64,000 bases of DNA from Pseudomonas sp. CC6-YY-74 (GTDB lineage Bacteria; Pseudomonadota; Gammaproteobacteria; Pseudomonadales; Pseudomonadaceae): NCBI RefSeq assembly GCF_002025205.1, contig NZ_CP019947.1, positions 503,501 to 567,500 of the forward strand, given 5' to 3'. Under the pieces are notes generated by a model. It saw only the letters and a program-made list of their open reading frames with translations, was not told the origin of the DNA and did no database searches. A program made the translations under genes and the position numbers. Positions 49,360 to 59,040 of the stretch are shown piece by piece; position 1 is the first letter of the stretch; each line of letters opens with the position of its first letter.

Positions 49360-50340
49360 TTACTTCGGCACAATCAGGATCTTGCCGTCGCGTTCGCCAC
49401 TGGCGGCCGCGGCCACCGCCTGCTTGATCTGACTGACGTCATAGGTAGCTGCCACGCGAGTCTGCAGCTTGCCGCTGGCAATCAGTTGGGTCAGCTCACC
49501 GAACACCTTCATCTGCTCGGCCGGGGTGGCATTCCGGAACCATTTGGCCAGCCAGAAGCCACGCAGGCTCACGTCGCGGAACACGATGGACGCCGGTGAG
49601 ACCTGGCAAGGCTGACGGCTCATCATGCCGTAGTTGACCAGTACGCCGCCCTCGCTGAGGCTCGCGGCCAGATGGTCGGTGGACTCGCCGCCCACCGCAT
49701 CGATACCCAGACGCACGGCTTCGCCGTCGGTGGCCGCGCGCACGCGCTTGGCCAGGTCGGGTCCGTCCACCAGCACCACGTCGCCGCCTTCGGCCGTCAC
49801 CCCAGCCACTGCCGACTCACGGCGCACCACGTTGATGGTCTTGAAGCCACGCAGCTTGGCCAGCTGGATCAGGTAGCTGCCGACGCCCGAGTTGGCCGCG
49901 TTCTGGATCACCCAGTCGCCGGGCTTGAGGTCGACGAACTCGCTGAGCAGCAGGGAGGCGGTCGGCGGGTTGACGGTCAGCATCGCCAGTTGCACCGGGT
50001 CGCCTTCCGGCAGCGGGATCAACTTGTTCGCCGGTGCATTGAGGTGGCTGACCCAGGTGCCGCAGCCGACCGGCAGCAGCACCAGTTGGCCGACCTTCAG
50101 GTTGCTCACCTCGGGCCCCAGCTCCTCGATGCGGCCGACCCCTTCGTTGCCACCAATCGCCGGCAGCGGCGGCAGCATGCCGTATTCGCCGGTCAGGGTG
50201 AGCACATCGGAGGGGTTGATCGGCGCGGCCTCCACCTTGATCCGTACCTGGCCCACGGCAGGTGCGGGTAGTTGCAGTTCGACGGCGTCGATCACGTCTT
50301 GCGGCACGGGGCCGCGGGTTTGGTATTCGGCTTTGAGCAT
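49360..50340 (-). CDS. zinc-independent MDR reductase (2-enoyl thioester reductase / quinone reductase type)
   Basis: 326-residue medium-chain dehydrogenase/reductase. N-terminal GroES-like part (VGQVRIKVEAAPINPSDVLT, GGNEGVGRIEELGPEVSNLK) and Rossmann domain with the nucleotide motif WVIQNAANSGVGSYLIQLAK. It lacks the zinc ligands of alcohol dehydrogenases. The pattern resembles mitochondrial-type trans-2-enoyl-CoA/ACP reductase (MECR/Etr1) more than zeta-crystallin quinone reductases. Uses NADPH most likely. Monocistronic. Physiological substrate uncertain: enoyl thioester is my first choice. Confidence 0.88.
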   Translation of the reverse strand: MLKAEYQTRGPVPQDVIDAVELQLPAPAVGQVRIKVEAAPINPSDVLTLTGEYGMLPPLPAIGGNEGVGRIEELGPEVSNLKVGQLVLLPVGCGTWVSHLNAPANKLIPLPEGDPVQLAMLTVNPPTASLLLSEFVDLKPGDWVIQNAANSGVGSYLIQLAKLRGFKTINVVRRESAVAGVTAEGGDVVLVDGPDLAKRVRAATDGEAVRLGIDAVGGESTDHLAASLSEGGVLVNYGMMSRQPCQVSPASIVFRDVSLRGFWLAKWFRNATPAEQMKVFGELTQLIASGKLQTRVAATYDVSQIKQAVAAAASGERDGKILIVPK

Positions 50341-50567
50341 GAGGATTCTCCAGTTGGTCGCGACTCATTCAGAGGACAGAGTCTAGACCGGAGTGGGTAG
50401 GGCGGGACGAATCCTGTTTAATCGATCTCGGTGATTACTCTCGGCTTGCTGCACCTGAGCCTGTGAACCTTGGCTGGCCTTTGCGGGTCGGAACTCAAGA
50501 GAGCCGTGTGCACGGAATTGGCTCCGCGTTCGGTACGCCGAGCGACACGCTAACAGGAGAGGATGAG

Positions 50568-50960
50568 ATGACTTACAACTGGGATCTGATCGAGCGCTTG
50601 TTGCATGAAGTACAGAACAGCGCGGGCAAACCTTTCGCGCCGCGGGATTATGCCGAAGAGCTGGCCGCAGAGCTGCAGCGGGCGGGTGAGCAGACCGGCA
50701 ACCTCGACGCACTCAAGGTACTTGCTACGCAGTATGAGGAGCAACTACTGAGCGCGGGCTTCATCACGCCGCGGCCCGAGGATGAAGGCGGCAATGGCGA
50801 GAACTTCATATTGACCGAACGTGGGGCGCAACTGTTGAGCATGATCGACAGCAGTTTCCCTGGCGGCGAGCACGCTCGCGAGTTGCTCGATCAGCAGGGC
50901 GCGTCAGCGCTGGTACCAGAAGCGTTCGACGAACTGGCCAGCCAGGCCAGCCTCTTGTAG
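50568..50960 (+). CDS. conserved hypothetical protein, winged-helix-like (DUF2513-like)
   Basis: 130-residue acidic cytoplasmic protein: TYNWDLIERLLHEVQNSAGK, DYAEELAAELQRAG, ALKVLATQYEEQLLSAGFIT, NFILTERGAQLLSMID. The pattern of three helices and a likely wing (GFITPRPEDEGGNGENFILT) resembles DUF2513-type winged-helix proteins. Conserved in pseudomonads. ATG 50568 is preceded by AGGAGAGGA. Not in an operon. Function unknown; a DNA-binding role is only suggested. Confidence 0.8.
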   Translation: MTYNWDLIERLLHEVQNSAGKPFAPRDYAEELAAELQRAGEQTGNLDALKVLATQYEEQLLSAGFITPRPEDEGGNGENFILTERGAQLLSMIDSSFPGGEHARELLDQQGASALVPEAFDELASQASLL

Positions 50961-51083
50961 TCCATTACGTTGGCTGCTGCATGAGTCGAGGCCGCCTGAT
51001 GGATGCATTGGGTCGTGACGTGGCTACACGTTCACCCTGATTAGGCGGTTATGCTGCACGTCTGCTGAACAAAGGGGACTGGC

Positions 51084-51806
51084 ATGCAGTGGATGTTGGG
51101 GATGGTGCTGCTCTGGTTCAGTCTCGCCATTGCGGCTGAACCGCTGCGCCTGGGTATGGGCACGCACAAGCCACCTTATGTGTTTCAAGATGAAGCGCGG
51201 GGGCTGGAGTACGAGATAGTGGCGGCTGCCGCAAAGCACGCCGGCTTTGCCATACAAATCACCTATGCGCCGATGGAGCGCTTGCACCTGCAGTTACGGC
51301 GTGGCGAAATCGACGCCATTGCCACCACCAACGAGCAGAGCGGCATTGATGCCTTCTATTCCGAGCCGCATATCTACTACCAGAATGTTGCCCTGGCATT
51401 GCGCGCGCGCAACTACAACATCGAGCGGATTGCCGATCTGGGTAATTACTCGGTCAGCGCCTTTCAGCGTGCACGTTTTTTACTCGGTAATGAGTTTCAG
51501 CGGATGGCGCAGAACAACCCGCGCTATCGTGAAGAGGCGCAGCAGATCGCGCGTAATCGCCTGCTCTACAGCGGGCGGATCGAGGTGGTGGTGGGGGATA
51601 TGCGGATCCTGCGCTACCTCAATCGTGAGGTGCTCGATCAGGTCGATGTCAGTCAGCCACTGAGCGAATACCGGATATTCGCCGCCACTCCCTATCAGGT
51701 TGGCTTCCGCCGTGAGGCTCAGCGCGACCGTTTCAATCGCGGGCTGGCGGCCATTCACGCGAATGGCGAGTACCGCGCAATCGAGCGGCGTTACGCGATG
51801 TATTGA
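51084..51806 (+). CDS. periplasmic solute-binding protein (SBP_bac_3 type)
   Basis: 240-residue protein with signal peptide (MQWMLGMVLLWFSLAIAAEP). The SBP family 3 fold typical of amino-acid ABC transporters follows: LRLGMGTHKPPYVFQDEARG, LEYEIVAAAAKHAGFAIQIT, LRRGEIDAIATTNEQSGIDA, YQVGFRREAQRDRFNRGLAA. It has no permease or ATPase gene next to it. In Pseudomonas many lone SBP_bac_3 proteins exist, with unclear roles. Ligand unknown. Confidence 0.87.
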   Translation: MQWMLGMVLLWFSLAIAAEPLRLGMGTHKPPYVFQDEARGLEYEIVAAAAKHAGFAIQITYAPMERLHLQLRRGEIDAIATTNEQSGIDAFYSEPHIYYQNVALALRARNYNIERIADLGNYSVSAFQRARFLLGNEFQRMAQNNPRYREEAQQIARNRLLYSGRIEVVVGDMRILRYLNREVLDQVDVSQPLSEYRIFAATPYQVGFRREAQRDRFNRGLAAIHANGEYRAIERRYAMY

Positions 51807-51908
51807 GCTCGACAGCTAAAGTGATGCGCGCTGGGCTGCAAACCGGGCTGCGCGGTTGCATGACTCGGCCATCCGGCTCCGCCACTATCCGACGCTAAGG
51901 AGAGAAGT

Positions 51909-53060
51909 ATGTTGCGCACCCGCATGCTGGCGATTCTGGGTTTGACCGGCGTGCTGCTGATGCCGCCGATTGCCGTGCACGCCGGTGAGTTTCCCAGCGA
52001 ACAGGGCACCCTGCAGGTCAGCCAGCTGGTCGCGGGCCTCGAGCATCCCTGGAGCATGGCCTTTCTGCCTGAACGACAAGGCCTGCTGGTCACCGAGCGA
52101 CCTGGGCGTTTGCGCCTGGTTGATCTGCAGGGTGGGCTGTCCGCGCCGATCGGCGGGGTGCCGGCGGTCTATGCCAGAAGCCAAGGCGGGCTGCTCGATG
52201 TGGCGTTGTCGCCCGAGTTTGCCCAGGATCGTCTGGTTTATCTGTCCTATGCCGAGGCCGGCGACGGTGAGTACAGCGGTACCGCGGTCGGGCGCGCCAG
52301 GTTGTCGCTGGATAAGCGCACGCTGGAAGGTTTCGAGGTGATCTTCCGGCAGCTGCCGAAACTGTCCCGCGGCGCGCATTTTGGCTCGCGGTTGGTGTTC
52401 GACCGCGACGGTTATCTGTTTGTCGCCTTGGGCGAAAACAACCAGCGCTCGACCGCGCAGGACCTCGACAAGCTGCAAGGCAAGGTGGTGCGCCTGCACC
52501 CAGACGGCAAAGTACCACCCGACAACCCCTTTGTCGGCCAACCAGGCGCTCGAGCGGAAATCTGGTCTTACGGCCATCGCAACCAGCAAGGCGCCGCACT
52601 CAATCCCCGGACCGGGCAGTTATGGACCCACGAGCATGGCCCGCGCGGCGGTGATGAGATCAACATCCCGCAAGCCGGCAAGAACTACGGCTGGCCGCTC
52701 GCCACCCATGGGGTCAACTATTCGTTCCTGGCGATTCCGGAAGCCCAGGGCAAGGTGGTCGCCGGAACCGAACCGCCGCACTATGTCTGGGAAAAGTCCC
52801 CGGCAATTAGCGGCATGGCGTTCTATGACGGCGAGCGCTTTGCCGCCTGGCGGGGCAACCTGTTCATCGGTGCGTTGGCCGGACAGGCGCTGATTCGCCT
52901 GGAGTTGCGCGGCGATCAGGTGGTACACGAGGAGCGTCTGCTGGAGCAGCTCGATGCGCGCATCCGCGATGTGCGCCAGGGGCCGGATGGCTATCTCTAT
53001 GTGCTGACCGACGCCAGCAACGGACAGTTGCTGCGCCTGGACCTGCGGCCACAGCAGTAA
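51909..53060 (+). CDS. PQQ-dependent aldose sugar dehydrogenase (YliI/Asd type)
   Basis: 383-residue secreted six-bladed beta-propeller of the soluble glucose/aldose sugar dehydrogenase family. Signal peptide MLRTRMLAILGLTGVLLMPP ending before AGEFP. Family motifs: LEHPWSMAFLPERQGLLVTE (start of propeller), GGLLDVALSPEFAQDRLVYL, HFGSRLVFDRDGYLFVALGE (catalytic His), SYGHRNQQGAALNP (PQQ-binding Arg), HEHGPRGGDEINI and YGWPLATHGVNYS. It oxidises aldose sugars in the periplasm using PQQ and passes electrons to quinone or a dye. Ribosome site AAGGAGAG. Confidence 0.9.
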   Translation: MLRTRMLAILGLTGVLLMPPIAVHAGEFPSEQGTLQVSQLVAGLEHPWSMAFLPERQGLLVTERPGRLRLVDLQGGLSAPIGGVPAVYARSQGGLLDVALSPEFAQDRLVYLSYAEAGDGEYSGTAVGRARLSLDKRTLEGFEVIFRQLPKLSRGAHFGSRLVFDRDGYLFVALGENNQRSTAQDLDKLQGKVVRLHPDGKVPPDNPFVGQPGARAEIWSYGHRNQQGAALNPRTGQLWTHEHGPRGGDEINIPQAGKNYGWPLATHGVNYSFLAIPEAQGKVVAGTEPPHYVWEKSPAISGMAFYDGERFAAWRGNLFIGALAGQALIRLELRGDQVVHEERLLEQLDARIRDVRQGPDGYLYVLTDASNGQLLRLDLRPQQ

Positions 53061-53078
53061 GCGCCGGGCTGACGTCGC

Positions 53079-55319
53079 TCAGTGGGTCTTCTGGGCGTCG
53101 TCCTTGTCGGTCTTGGCTGCCAACAGCTTGGGGTTCAGCGGCCTGCTGGTCACGCTGAAATCGAGGATCTCGATGGCGCCTTTACCCTCGCCGAGCAGGT
53201 GGAAGGAGAACGCCTTGCGTGCGGCCAGGTTGTTGAAACTGAAGCTGACCTCGATCGGCCTGTCCTGGGTCAGGCGCGGCAGTTCAGGGATTGGCAAGGC
53301 CACGTCGCGCTCGAACTCTTTGGTTTTCAACTGCAGCGTGGCGCCTCCACTATCCATGCCCACGCCGCGCACTTTCAGGGTGACAGTGGTTCGCGTGCCG
53401 CGCGGCAGCTCCAGGTACTGGGCGCCGACCAGGCTGTCCGCCCAGTCGTCGCCGACTTTGCGTTTCAGCTTGATGGGTCTGCGGTTGGCGAACTGGTAGT
53501 GCAGTTGCGCCTGGCCGTTGCGCAGGGATTGGTCGAGCAGGGCGGCGCGCTGGCTGACCAGGCGCGCCTCGCGGCCGCTGATGCGGCCGAGGTAGGCCGC
53601 GCTATCGGCAATGAATCCGGTGCTGGCGTAGCGCCGGCAGACCTGCTGGAAGTCGCATTCGGTGAAGGTGCCCTGGCCGTCGTGCTGGCGCAGCATGCCG
53701 TTGGTGTAGGACAGCATGGCGCGCCCGCTGGCGTAGTCGCGCAGCAGCGAGCGGCCGGCGATATTGTCCGGTATCGGTAGGGCGAAATAGTCGAGCACCG
53801 AAGCCGTCAGGTCGACGTGGCCGTAGACGCCGCTCTTCAGCGCCGGCAGTTGTGCCTGTTCCGGCGCCAGCAACAGGTTGAAGCCCCAGGCCGACGCCAG
53901 GCGCACGTTTTCCACGCCATGGGATTCGTCGGAGGTGATCAGCACCAGCGTGTCCTTGAGCACGCCCTGTTTCTCCAGCCCGCTGAGGAAATCCGCCACG
54001 GCGTCGTCCAGGTAGGCGACCACCGCCTGCTTGGCGGTCGGGTAGCGGGCGAGGTAGTCCTGTGGCGCCGAGTAGGGTTGGTGGGTGCCGACGGTGAGCA
54101 GGGTGAGCATCCAGGGGCGTTTCTGCTGGCGCAGCTGCTTCACATAATCCAAAGCGCCTTCGAAATAGGTCTTGTCGTCCACGCCCCAGCCGAAGTCCAG
54201 GTAGGGCTTGTTCTTGAACCAGTCGCGACCCAGGGTCTGGTCGAAGCCCATGCGCGGCATGATCTGATCCTTGGCCATGAAGCGTAGCCCGGCGCCTTGC
54301 AGGTAATGGGTAGTGAAACCGCGCTGGCGCAGCTGCGCCGGCAGGCACTGCTCGCTGCGCTTGGGGTTGCCGAGCAGTTCGAGGCCTTTCGGCGAGCCGG
54401 AGTCGAGCTTGCTGTAATCGCCGCAGAGCATGGCGTACAGGCCGCGAATGGTCTGGTGGCTGTGCAACACATAGTCCGGAGTAAGCATGCCGCGCTCGGC
54501 CCACTGACTGAGCCGTGGCATCAGTGCTTGCTGGTAGCTGCTGTGCAGGGCCTTGCGGCTGGCGTCGATATAGGCGCCTGGGATGCCTTCCAGGGTGATG
54601 ATCAGCACATTGCGCGCCTGCCCTGGGTGGTCGAGCAGCGGTGTGCCGGCGAGGTCGAGCTGGTTGAACGTGCGGATGTCCGGCGGGCTGGCGGGCTGGT
54701 CGCCGGCCAGCCAGTCCGCGAGGCGCAACTGGCCGGCGCTCAGGCTTTCCGCCAGCATCTTGTGCGGCAGGTTGAATTGCAGCCATTGGGCGGCTTCGCT
54801 GGGGCTGCGGTACTGGTAGATGGCATGCGTCAGCAGCAATGACAGCGGGGCCAGCAGCCAGACCAGGTTGAGGCGTTGCCGCGACGGCGCGCTTGGCCGC
54901 CTGCTCAGCAGCAGGTGCAGGGCGATACCGAACGTCAGGGTCAAGGCTAACCAAGGGTGGCTGAGGCCCGCGCCCTGGGTCGAGTGGCGGACGAATTGGG
55001 CGTCGCCCAGGTAGTGCAGATCCGCTGGTTCGGGCATGCGTCCGACTGCGCTAATCAGTTCAGCGTTGCTCAGACTGAAGATGCCCCAGGCCAGCAGCAC
55101 CGGCAGGCGCAACAACCAACTGCGGCCATGCAACAGGATCAGCAGCAGACTGCCGATGGCCAGATCCGACAGATAACCGAACGGGTGCGACCAGCCCAGG
55201 CCGTAGCGACTGGCCAGTGGGATCACAATCAATACCAGGGCCAATGTCAGCGAGGCGCTGGCCGGGTGCTGCAGCCAATGGCTGGATGGGCGCACGGATA
55301 CTCCAGAAGCAATTGTCAT
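53079..55319 (-). CDS. LTA synthase/phosphoethanolamine-transferase-like membrane sulfatase
   Basis: 746-residue protein. N-terminal membrane domain with five or so helices (residues 20-175), then an alkaline-phosphatase-fold catalytic domain of the LTA synthase type: VLIITLEGIPGAYID (metal site Glu), LHSHQTIRGLYAMLCGDY (nucleophile Thr), WMLTLLTVGTHQPYSAP, LVLITSDESHGVE (usual SDHG altered to SDESHG), YGHVDLTASVLDYF. The last 170 residues form an extra beta-rich domain. It probably transfers phosphoglycerol or phosphoethanolamine to an envelope glycan, for example periplasmic glucans. Monocistronic, convergent with the sugar dehydrogenase. Target uncertain. Confidence 0.88.
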   Translation of the reverse strand: MTIASGVSVRPSSHWLQHPASASLTLALVLIVIPLASRYGLGWSHPFGYLSDLAIGSLLLILLHGRSWLLRLPVLLAWGIFSLSNAELISAVGRMPEPADLHYLGDAQFVRHSTQGAGLSHPWLALTLTFGIALHLLLSRRPSAPSRQRLNLVWLLAPLSLLLTHAIYQYRSPSEAAQWLQFNLPHKMLAESLSAGQLRLADWLAGDQPASPPDIRTFNQLDLAGTPLLDHPGQARNVLIITLEGIPGAYIDASRKALHSSYQQALMPRLSQWAERGMLTPDYVLHSHQTIRGLYAMLCGDYSKLDSGSPKGLELLGNPKRSEQCLPAQLRQRGFTTHYLQGAGLRFMAKDQIMPRMGFDQTLGRDWFKNKPYLDFGWGVDDKTYFEGALDYVKQLRQQKRPWMLTLLTVGTHQPYSAPQDYLARYPTAKQAVVAYLDDAVADFLSGLEKQGVLKDTLVLITSDESHGVENVRLASAWGFNLLLAPEQAQLPALKSGVYGHVDLTASVLDYFALPIPDNIAGRSLLRDYASGRAMLSYTNGMLRQHDGQGTFTECDFQQVCRRYASTGFIADSAAYLGRISGREARLVSQRAALLDQSLRNGQAQLHYQFANRRPIKLKRKVGDDWADSLVGAQYLELPRGTRTTVTLKVRGVGMDSGGATLQLKTKEFERDVALPIPELPRLTQDRPIEVSFSFNNLAARKAFSFHLLGEGKGAIEILDFSVTSRPLNPKLLAAKTDKDDAQKTH

Positions 55320-55500
55320 AACTGATCGACGGCAATGCCGAATTCACCGCGGAGCGCAGTTAGACATGATTCTGAAACATGCCTGTGCTAACCGCCAGTA
55401 GGGGCAGTTGAATACACTGAAATAGAGGGGGGAGGGATGAAGCATTAGCCCAGCGCCTTGTCTGGGGGAGCAAAGCGCTGCGGGGCTAAGGGAGCTCGGC

Positions 55501-55689
55501 TTATTTCTTGCCGATGGTGATCTGCTTGGACGCGCCGTAGACCTGGCCACTGACGCCTTTGGCGATCTGCTGGATTTCACCGCCGGAGGTCAAGAAGGCG
55601 GCGATCTGCGCATCAATCGAGGCGCTGGTTTCAACGGCGGGAGCTGGTTTGGGCTTGCTGTTTGATGCTTTTACACGCATGGCGGCCAT
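55501..55689 (-). CDS. conserved small Pseudomonas protein, function unknown
   Basis: 62-residue basic protein: MAAMRVKASNSKPKPAPAVE, then IDAQIAAFLTSGGEIQQIAK and GVSGQVYGASKQITIGKK. The first 25 residues are disordered and Lys/Pro-rich; the rest has a helix and a basic tail, which suggests nucleic-acid or ribosome contact. It looks conserved in Pseudomonas. Start is 55689 (AGG 3 to 5 bases upstream) or the inner Met at 55680. Not in an operon. Function unknown. Confidence 0.7.
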   Translation of the reverse strand: MAAMRVKASNSKPKPAPAVETSASIDAQIAAFLTSGGEIQQIAKGVSGQVYGASKQITIGKK

Positions 55690-56012
55690 TAACCTATTAA
55701 AAAATTAATTTGGGCAGAGATTGTACATGAACGGCTTGACAAATGCTTGGTAAATAACGCTGGCAACTCAAGTTACGGCTAGGTCAGTGACTGGCCGAGG
55801 GTGTGGATAGTGCCGATGGCGCTGAGTAAGTCATTGTTTATCAAGTTTCTGTCAGAGGAATGAGCCGTCCAGCGGTTTGCTTAACGGATGGTCCCCACTG
55901 GTCGGATCGGTTCTAGGTTCCCTGGCGAGGTCCTGCGAGTTCACGTGCCGGCGTCGAGAATCCAGGCCGCAACTCAGGTAGAATGTCTGGCTCGCAAAGA
56001 GGGTAGGGCATC
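55690..56012. other. intergenic region upstream of cvfB
   Basis: 323 bases holding the divergent promoters of the small protein and cvfB. AT-rich part at 55690-55760. GAGGGTAGGG near 56000 is the ribosome site of cvfB. Nothing else recognised. Confidence 0.4.
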
Positions 56013-56855
56013 ATGGCTGTAATTGGACGAATGAATAGTTTGCAGGTCGTGAAACACACCGACTTTGGTCTGTATCTGGATGGCGGCGCGGACGGCGAAA
56101 TCTTGCTGCCCAAGCGCTATATCCCCAAAGACACGCCAAGTGAGGTGGAGGACTGGCTGAATGTATTCATTTATCTGGACAGCGATGACAAGTTAATTGC
56201 CACCACAGAAACACCGAAAGTGCAGGTCGGTCAATTTGCCAGCCTGAAAGTGGTGGATATCAACCGCGTCGGATTATTCCTCGACTGGGGTTTGCCCAAA
56301 GATCTGCTGTTGCCCCACTCGGAAGAAAAGCGCCCGCTGCAAGTCGGCGACTACTGCGTGGTCTACGTGTTTGTCGACAAACGCAGCAAGCGCCTCACCG
56401 CCACTGCGCGTCTGGATCGTTACCTGGACAGCGTGCCGGCCACCTACACGACGGGTCAGGAAGTCGATCTGCTGGTGGTCGAGTCCACCGACATGGGCTT
56501 CAAGGCGATCATCAACGGCAAGCACTGGGGCCTGATCCACAAAAACGAACTGTTCAAGTTCGTGCGCAGCGGCATGCAGGAGAAGGGCTTCATCAAGGAA
56601 GTGCGCGCAGACGGCAAGATCAGCCTCAGTCTGCAGGCGATTGGACAGGAAGCGGCGAGCAGCCTGGGCGAGCAGATCCTGGCCAAGCTGCGCGAGCACG
56701 ATGGCGTGCTGCCCCTCAATGACAAGAGTTCGCCAGAAGCCATCAGCGCCCTGTTTCGCGTCAGCAAAGGCAACTTCAAGAAGGCCATCGGCGGTTTGTA
56801 CAAGCAGGGTCGCATCGTGATTCACGACGACCGCATTGAGTTGCCCGCCAAGTAA
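56013..56855 (+). CDS. cvfB: CvfB-like S1-domain RNA-binding protein
   Basis: 280-residue cytoplasmic protein of the CvfB/YitL family. Three S1-type beta-barrel domains (about 1-60: FGLYLDGGADGEILLPKRYI; 65-130: RVGLFLDWGLPKDLLLPHSE; 145-215: MGFKAIINGKHWGLIHKNEL) and a C-terminal winged helix (NDKSSPEAISALFRVSKGNF onwards: KKAIGGLYKQGRIVI). In Staphylococcus aureus CvfB affects virulence and RNA levels; in Pseudomonas it is not characterised. The start is supported by AGAGGGTAGGG. Monocistronic, followed by tRNA-Thr. Confidence 0.9.
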   Translation: MAVIGRMNSLQVVKHTDFGLYLDGGADGEILLPKRYIPKDTPSEVEDWLNVFIYLDSDDKLIATTETPKVQVGQFASLKVVDINRVGLFLDWGLPKDLLLPHSEEKRPLQVGDYCVVYVFVDKRSKRLTATARLDRYLDSVPATYTTGQEVDLLVVESTDMGFKAIINGKHWGLIHKNELFKFVRSGMQEKGFIKEVRADGKISLSLQAIGQEAASSLGEQILAKLREHDGVLPLNDKSSPEAISALFRVSKGNFKKAIGGLYKQGRIVIHDDRIELPAK

Positions 56856-56998
56856 GGCGCCTGCCCCGCAGCTGCGGGCCGCTGGCTTGTGCTCTGGCAG
56901 CGGACGCGAGAGGGTGGTCGAGGAGGGCGCCGGATGCCGGTTTTTTGAAAACCTGCTTGAGCGGCCTTAGACTCCATTGAATAATGCCCAGGCATTTT

Positions 56999-57074
56999 GC
57001 CGTTGTAGCTCAGTTGGTAGAGCACGTCATTCGTAATGATGGGGTCGGGGGTTCGATTCCTCTCAACGGCACCA
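56999..57074 (+). tRNA. tRNA-Thr(CGT)
   Basis: Full cloverleaf of 76 bases: acceptor stem GCCGTTG / CAACGGC, D arm GCTC...GAGC, anticodon loop TTCGTAA with anticodon CGT (reads ACG, threonine), T arm with GTTCGATTCC, discriminator A and encoded CCA. A terminator follows at 57083. Confidence 0.95.
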
Positions 57075-57082
57075 ATAAAATC

Positions 57083-57118
57083 AAGCACTTAACGTTAATG
57101 GCGTTGAGTGCTTTTTTG
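57083..57118 (+). terminator. rho-independent terminator after tRNA-Thr
   Basis: AAGCACTTAACG, loop TTAATGG, CGTTGAGTGCTT (one G-T pair) followed by TTTTT. It ends tRNA transcription. Confidence 0.85.
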
Positions 57119-57678
57119 TTTATGGGTGCAGCGCGGGTGCAAAAGTCCGGGTTTTGATCTGACTTACTATCCTGAGTAGGCGCACCTTTCGAGAGCTTCC
57201 TGATGGCTGCGCAGCACCAGGAAGCTACGTTGAAAGCACAATCCGAAACGCACCTTCTACCAGCTGTTCGTCAGTTGGCTCAGCTTTTGACTTATGCAGT
57301 CGTGCTAGGCAACTCGTGCCCGCGGGTAAAAGTGCTAGGCCTGGTCAAGAACACTGCTTGGCTAGTCACGTCGTTCGCTTCTCCATGCCTATGGAGGCCA
57401 CATTAATGCAGTTGGGTATTTTCGAGTCGAGTCTGCAAAAGGCACAAGCTAAGGGTTGGCACTGGTTGTTGGAGCAGTCGGTTCGCAGCAGTGCAATGAG
57501 GGATTGGTGAGAAAAACCTTGATCCTGTGCCCCGGCTGGATAACCGCTGTAATCCCCTCACGCCATAAGACAAGACCTGTGCACTGAATGACAAAAGAGC
57601 GGGCGGTCAGCGTCAATTCTTCGCCGGCTCGCCACCCTTACCATCGTGACTCTCTCAAACAACAACAAAGAGAAAGTC
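57119..57678. other. non-coding region between tRNA-Thr and the NCS1 permease
   Basis: 560 bases with no supported gene. Short frames at 57203-57406 and 57316-57510 have no ribosome site or family. I looked for a duplicate of the tRNA 3' end (an attachment-site scar) and did not see one. The tRNA may still have hosted an element once, because the area has lower GC and no conserved gene. The permease promoter should be near 57600. Confidence 0.4.
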
Positions 57679-59040
57679 ATGGCCGGAAACATCAAAAAAC
57701 AAGGCGATAGCATCGACTACACCGCCATCGCGGTGCCCGACGCACAGCGCATGAGCAAAGGCTCACTGACCATGGCCTGGTGGGCCATCTGCAGCGCCAT
57801 GTTCTGGCTGGTGGTTTCCGCCACCCTGGCAATGAGTTTCGGCACGATAAATGCCATCATCGGCTTACTATTGTCTGTCGTAAGCTTTGCGGCCATCAAC
57901 GGCGTCATTGCCCGCTACGCCATTAAGACCGGGTTGTCGGTCGCGCTGTTCTCCCGCGTGCTATTCGGACGCACCGGCGCTGCACTGGCCACCCTGATCT
58001 TCTTCGCCACCGCGATCTACTACAGCGTGTTCGAAGGCTCGGTGATCGCCATCGCCATCCACAACTATGTATCCGCCCTGACGCTCAATCAGGCGTATCT
58101 GCTAGTGGTGCTGTACAGCGTGCCGCTGGTATTCGGCAGCGTGCAAAACTGGCTGGACAAGCTCAATGGTGTGCTGCTGCCGCTCTACCTGATGGGTTTG
58201 ATCGCGGTGGTGGTGATGGCCGTCGGCGAATACGGCTACAGCTCCGCCTGGCTGGAAATGGGGCCTGAGAGCGGGCCGGTGAGCAATGGCTGGTGGGACT
58301 GCTTCACCTACTTCATGGGGGTGTGGATTCTCATGATGTACACCTGGGACTACGCCCGTTTCGGTCGTAAGCAGGATGCCGGCTACCACGCCAAGTTCAA
58401 CTTCGGCCTGCCCTTCTATATATTCACCTTCCTGATCAACGGCCTGGTCGGCATCTTCCTCGCCGCCACCATCCCCACCCAGGGCGGTCTGTCGGAAGTC
58501 TCGGTGGTGCTCGCCATCGTCGAGCTGATGGGCATCTGGGGGCTGCTATTCGTCTGGGTCAGCCAGACCCGTATCAACACCGCCAACTTCTTCATGGCGG
58601 CCAGCAATATGCATGCGTTCTTCGGCCGCTTTGGCCTGGGCAAGGTTCCCTATATGGTTTGGGCCATCGTGGTCGGCGCACTGGTCTACCTGCTGATGCT
58701 GCTCAACGTGTTCAGTTACATCCTGCAGGCCTTGGCGTACCAGAGCATCTTCGTGGTCGCCTGGGTGGCGATTGCCCTGGCACACATCTGCTCGCCGAAG
58801 TACTCGCAGTTGTTCGAGGGCAAGGTCGAGTTCGCCCTCGAGCGAGTCAACGCCTTCAACCCGTGCGGTTTGACCGCCTGGTTCTTCGCCGCAGGCCTGG
58901 GGATAGTGCTGCTGAACTTCGGCGGCGCAACGCTGGCGACTTTCTCGGCGCCGGTGACCTTTGTCAGCGCGTTCGGCAGCTACTGGCTGCTGCTCAACAG
59001 CGCCAAACGCAGCTGGTTTGTTCGCGCCAGCTGCACCTGA
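57679..59040 (+). CDS. NCS1-family nucleobase/hydantoin:cation symporter
   Basis: 453-residue permease of the NCS1 (codB/Mhp1) family with about twelve helices. The typical N-terminus (YTAIAVPDAQRMSKGSLTMA WWAICSAMFW), the helix TM1 region, the loop YTWDYARFGRKQDAGYHAKF, and AASNMHAFFGRFGLGKVPYM are present. Substrates in the family are cytosine, purines, allantoin and hydantoins. It is the first gene of a cluster with a porin and hydantoinase A/B-type genes, so uptake of a hydantoin or related cyclic amide is likely. ATG 57679 is used; GTG 57646 upstream lacks a ribosome site. Confidence 0.88.
   Translation: MAGNIKKQGDSIDYTAIAVPDAQRMSKGSLTMAWWAICSAMFWLVVSATLAMSFGTINAIIGLLLSVVSFAAINGVIARYAIKTGLSVALFSRVLFGRTGAALATLIFFATAIYYSVFEGSVIAIAIHNYVSALTLNQAYLLVVLYSVPLVFGSVQNWLDKLNGVLLPLYLMGLIAVVVMAVGEYGYSSAWLEMGPESGPVSNGWWDCFTYFMGVWILMMYTWDYARFGRKQDAGYHAKFNFGLPFYIFTFLINGLVGIFLAATIPTQGGLSEVSVVLAIVELMGIWGLLFVWVSQTRINTANFFMAASNMHAFFGRFGLGKVPYMVWAIVVGALVYLLMLLNVFSYILQALAYQSIFVVAWVAIALAHICSPKYSQLFEGKVEFALERVNAFNPCGLTAWFFAAGLGIVLLNFGGATLATFSAPVTFVSAFGSYWLLLNSAKRSWFVRASCT

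Noticed and set aside
56999..57678. Genomic island or prophage integrated at tRNA-Thr
   Set aside because: No integrase, no duplicated tRNA 3' end and no phage genes were found; the next genes form a normal catabolic cluster.
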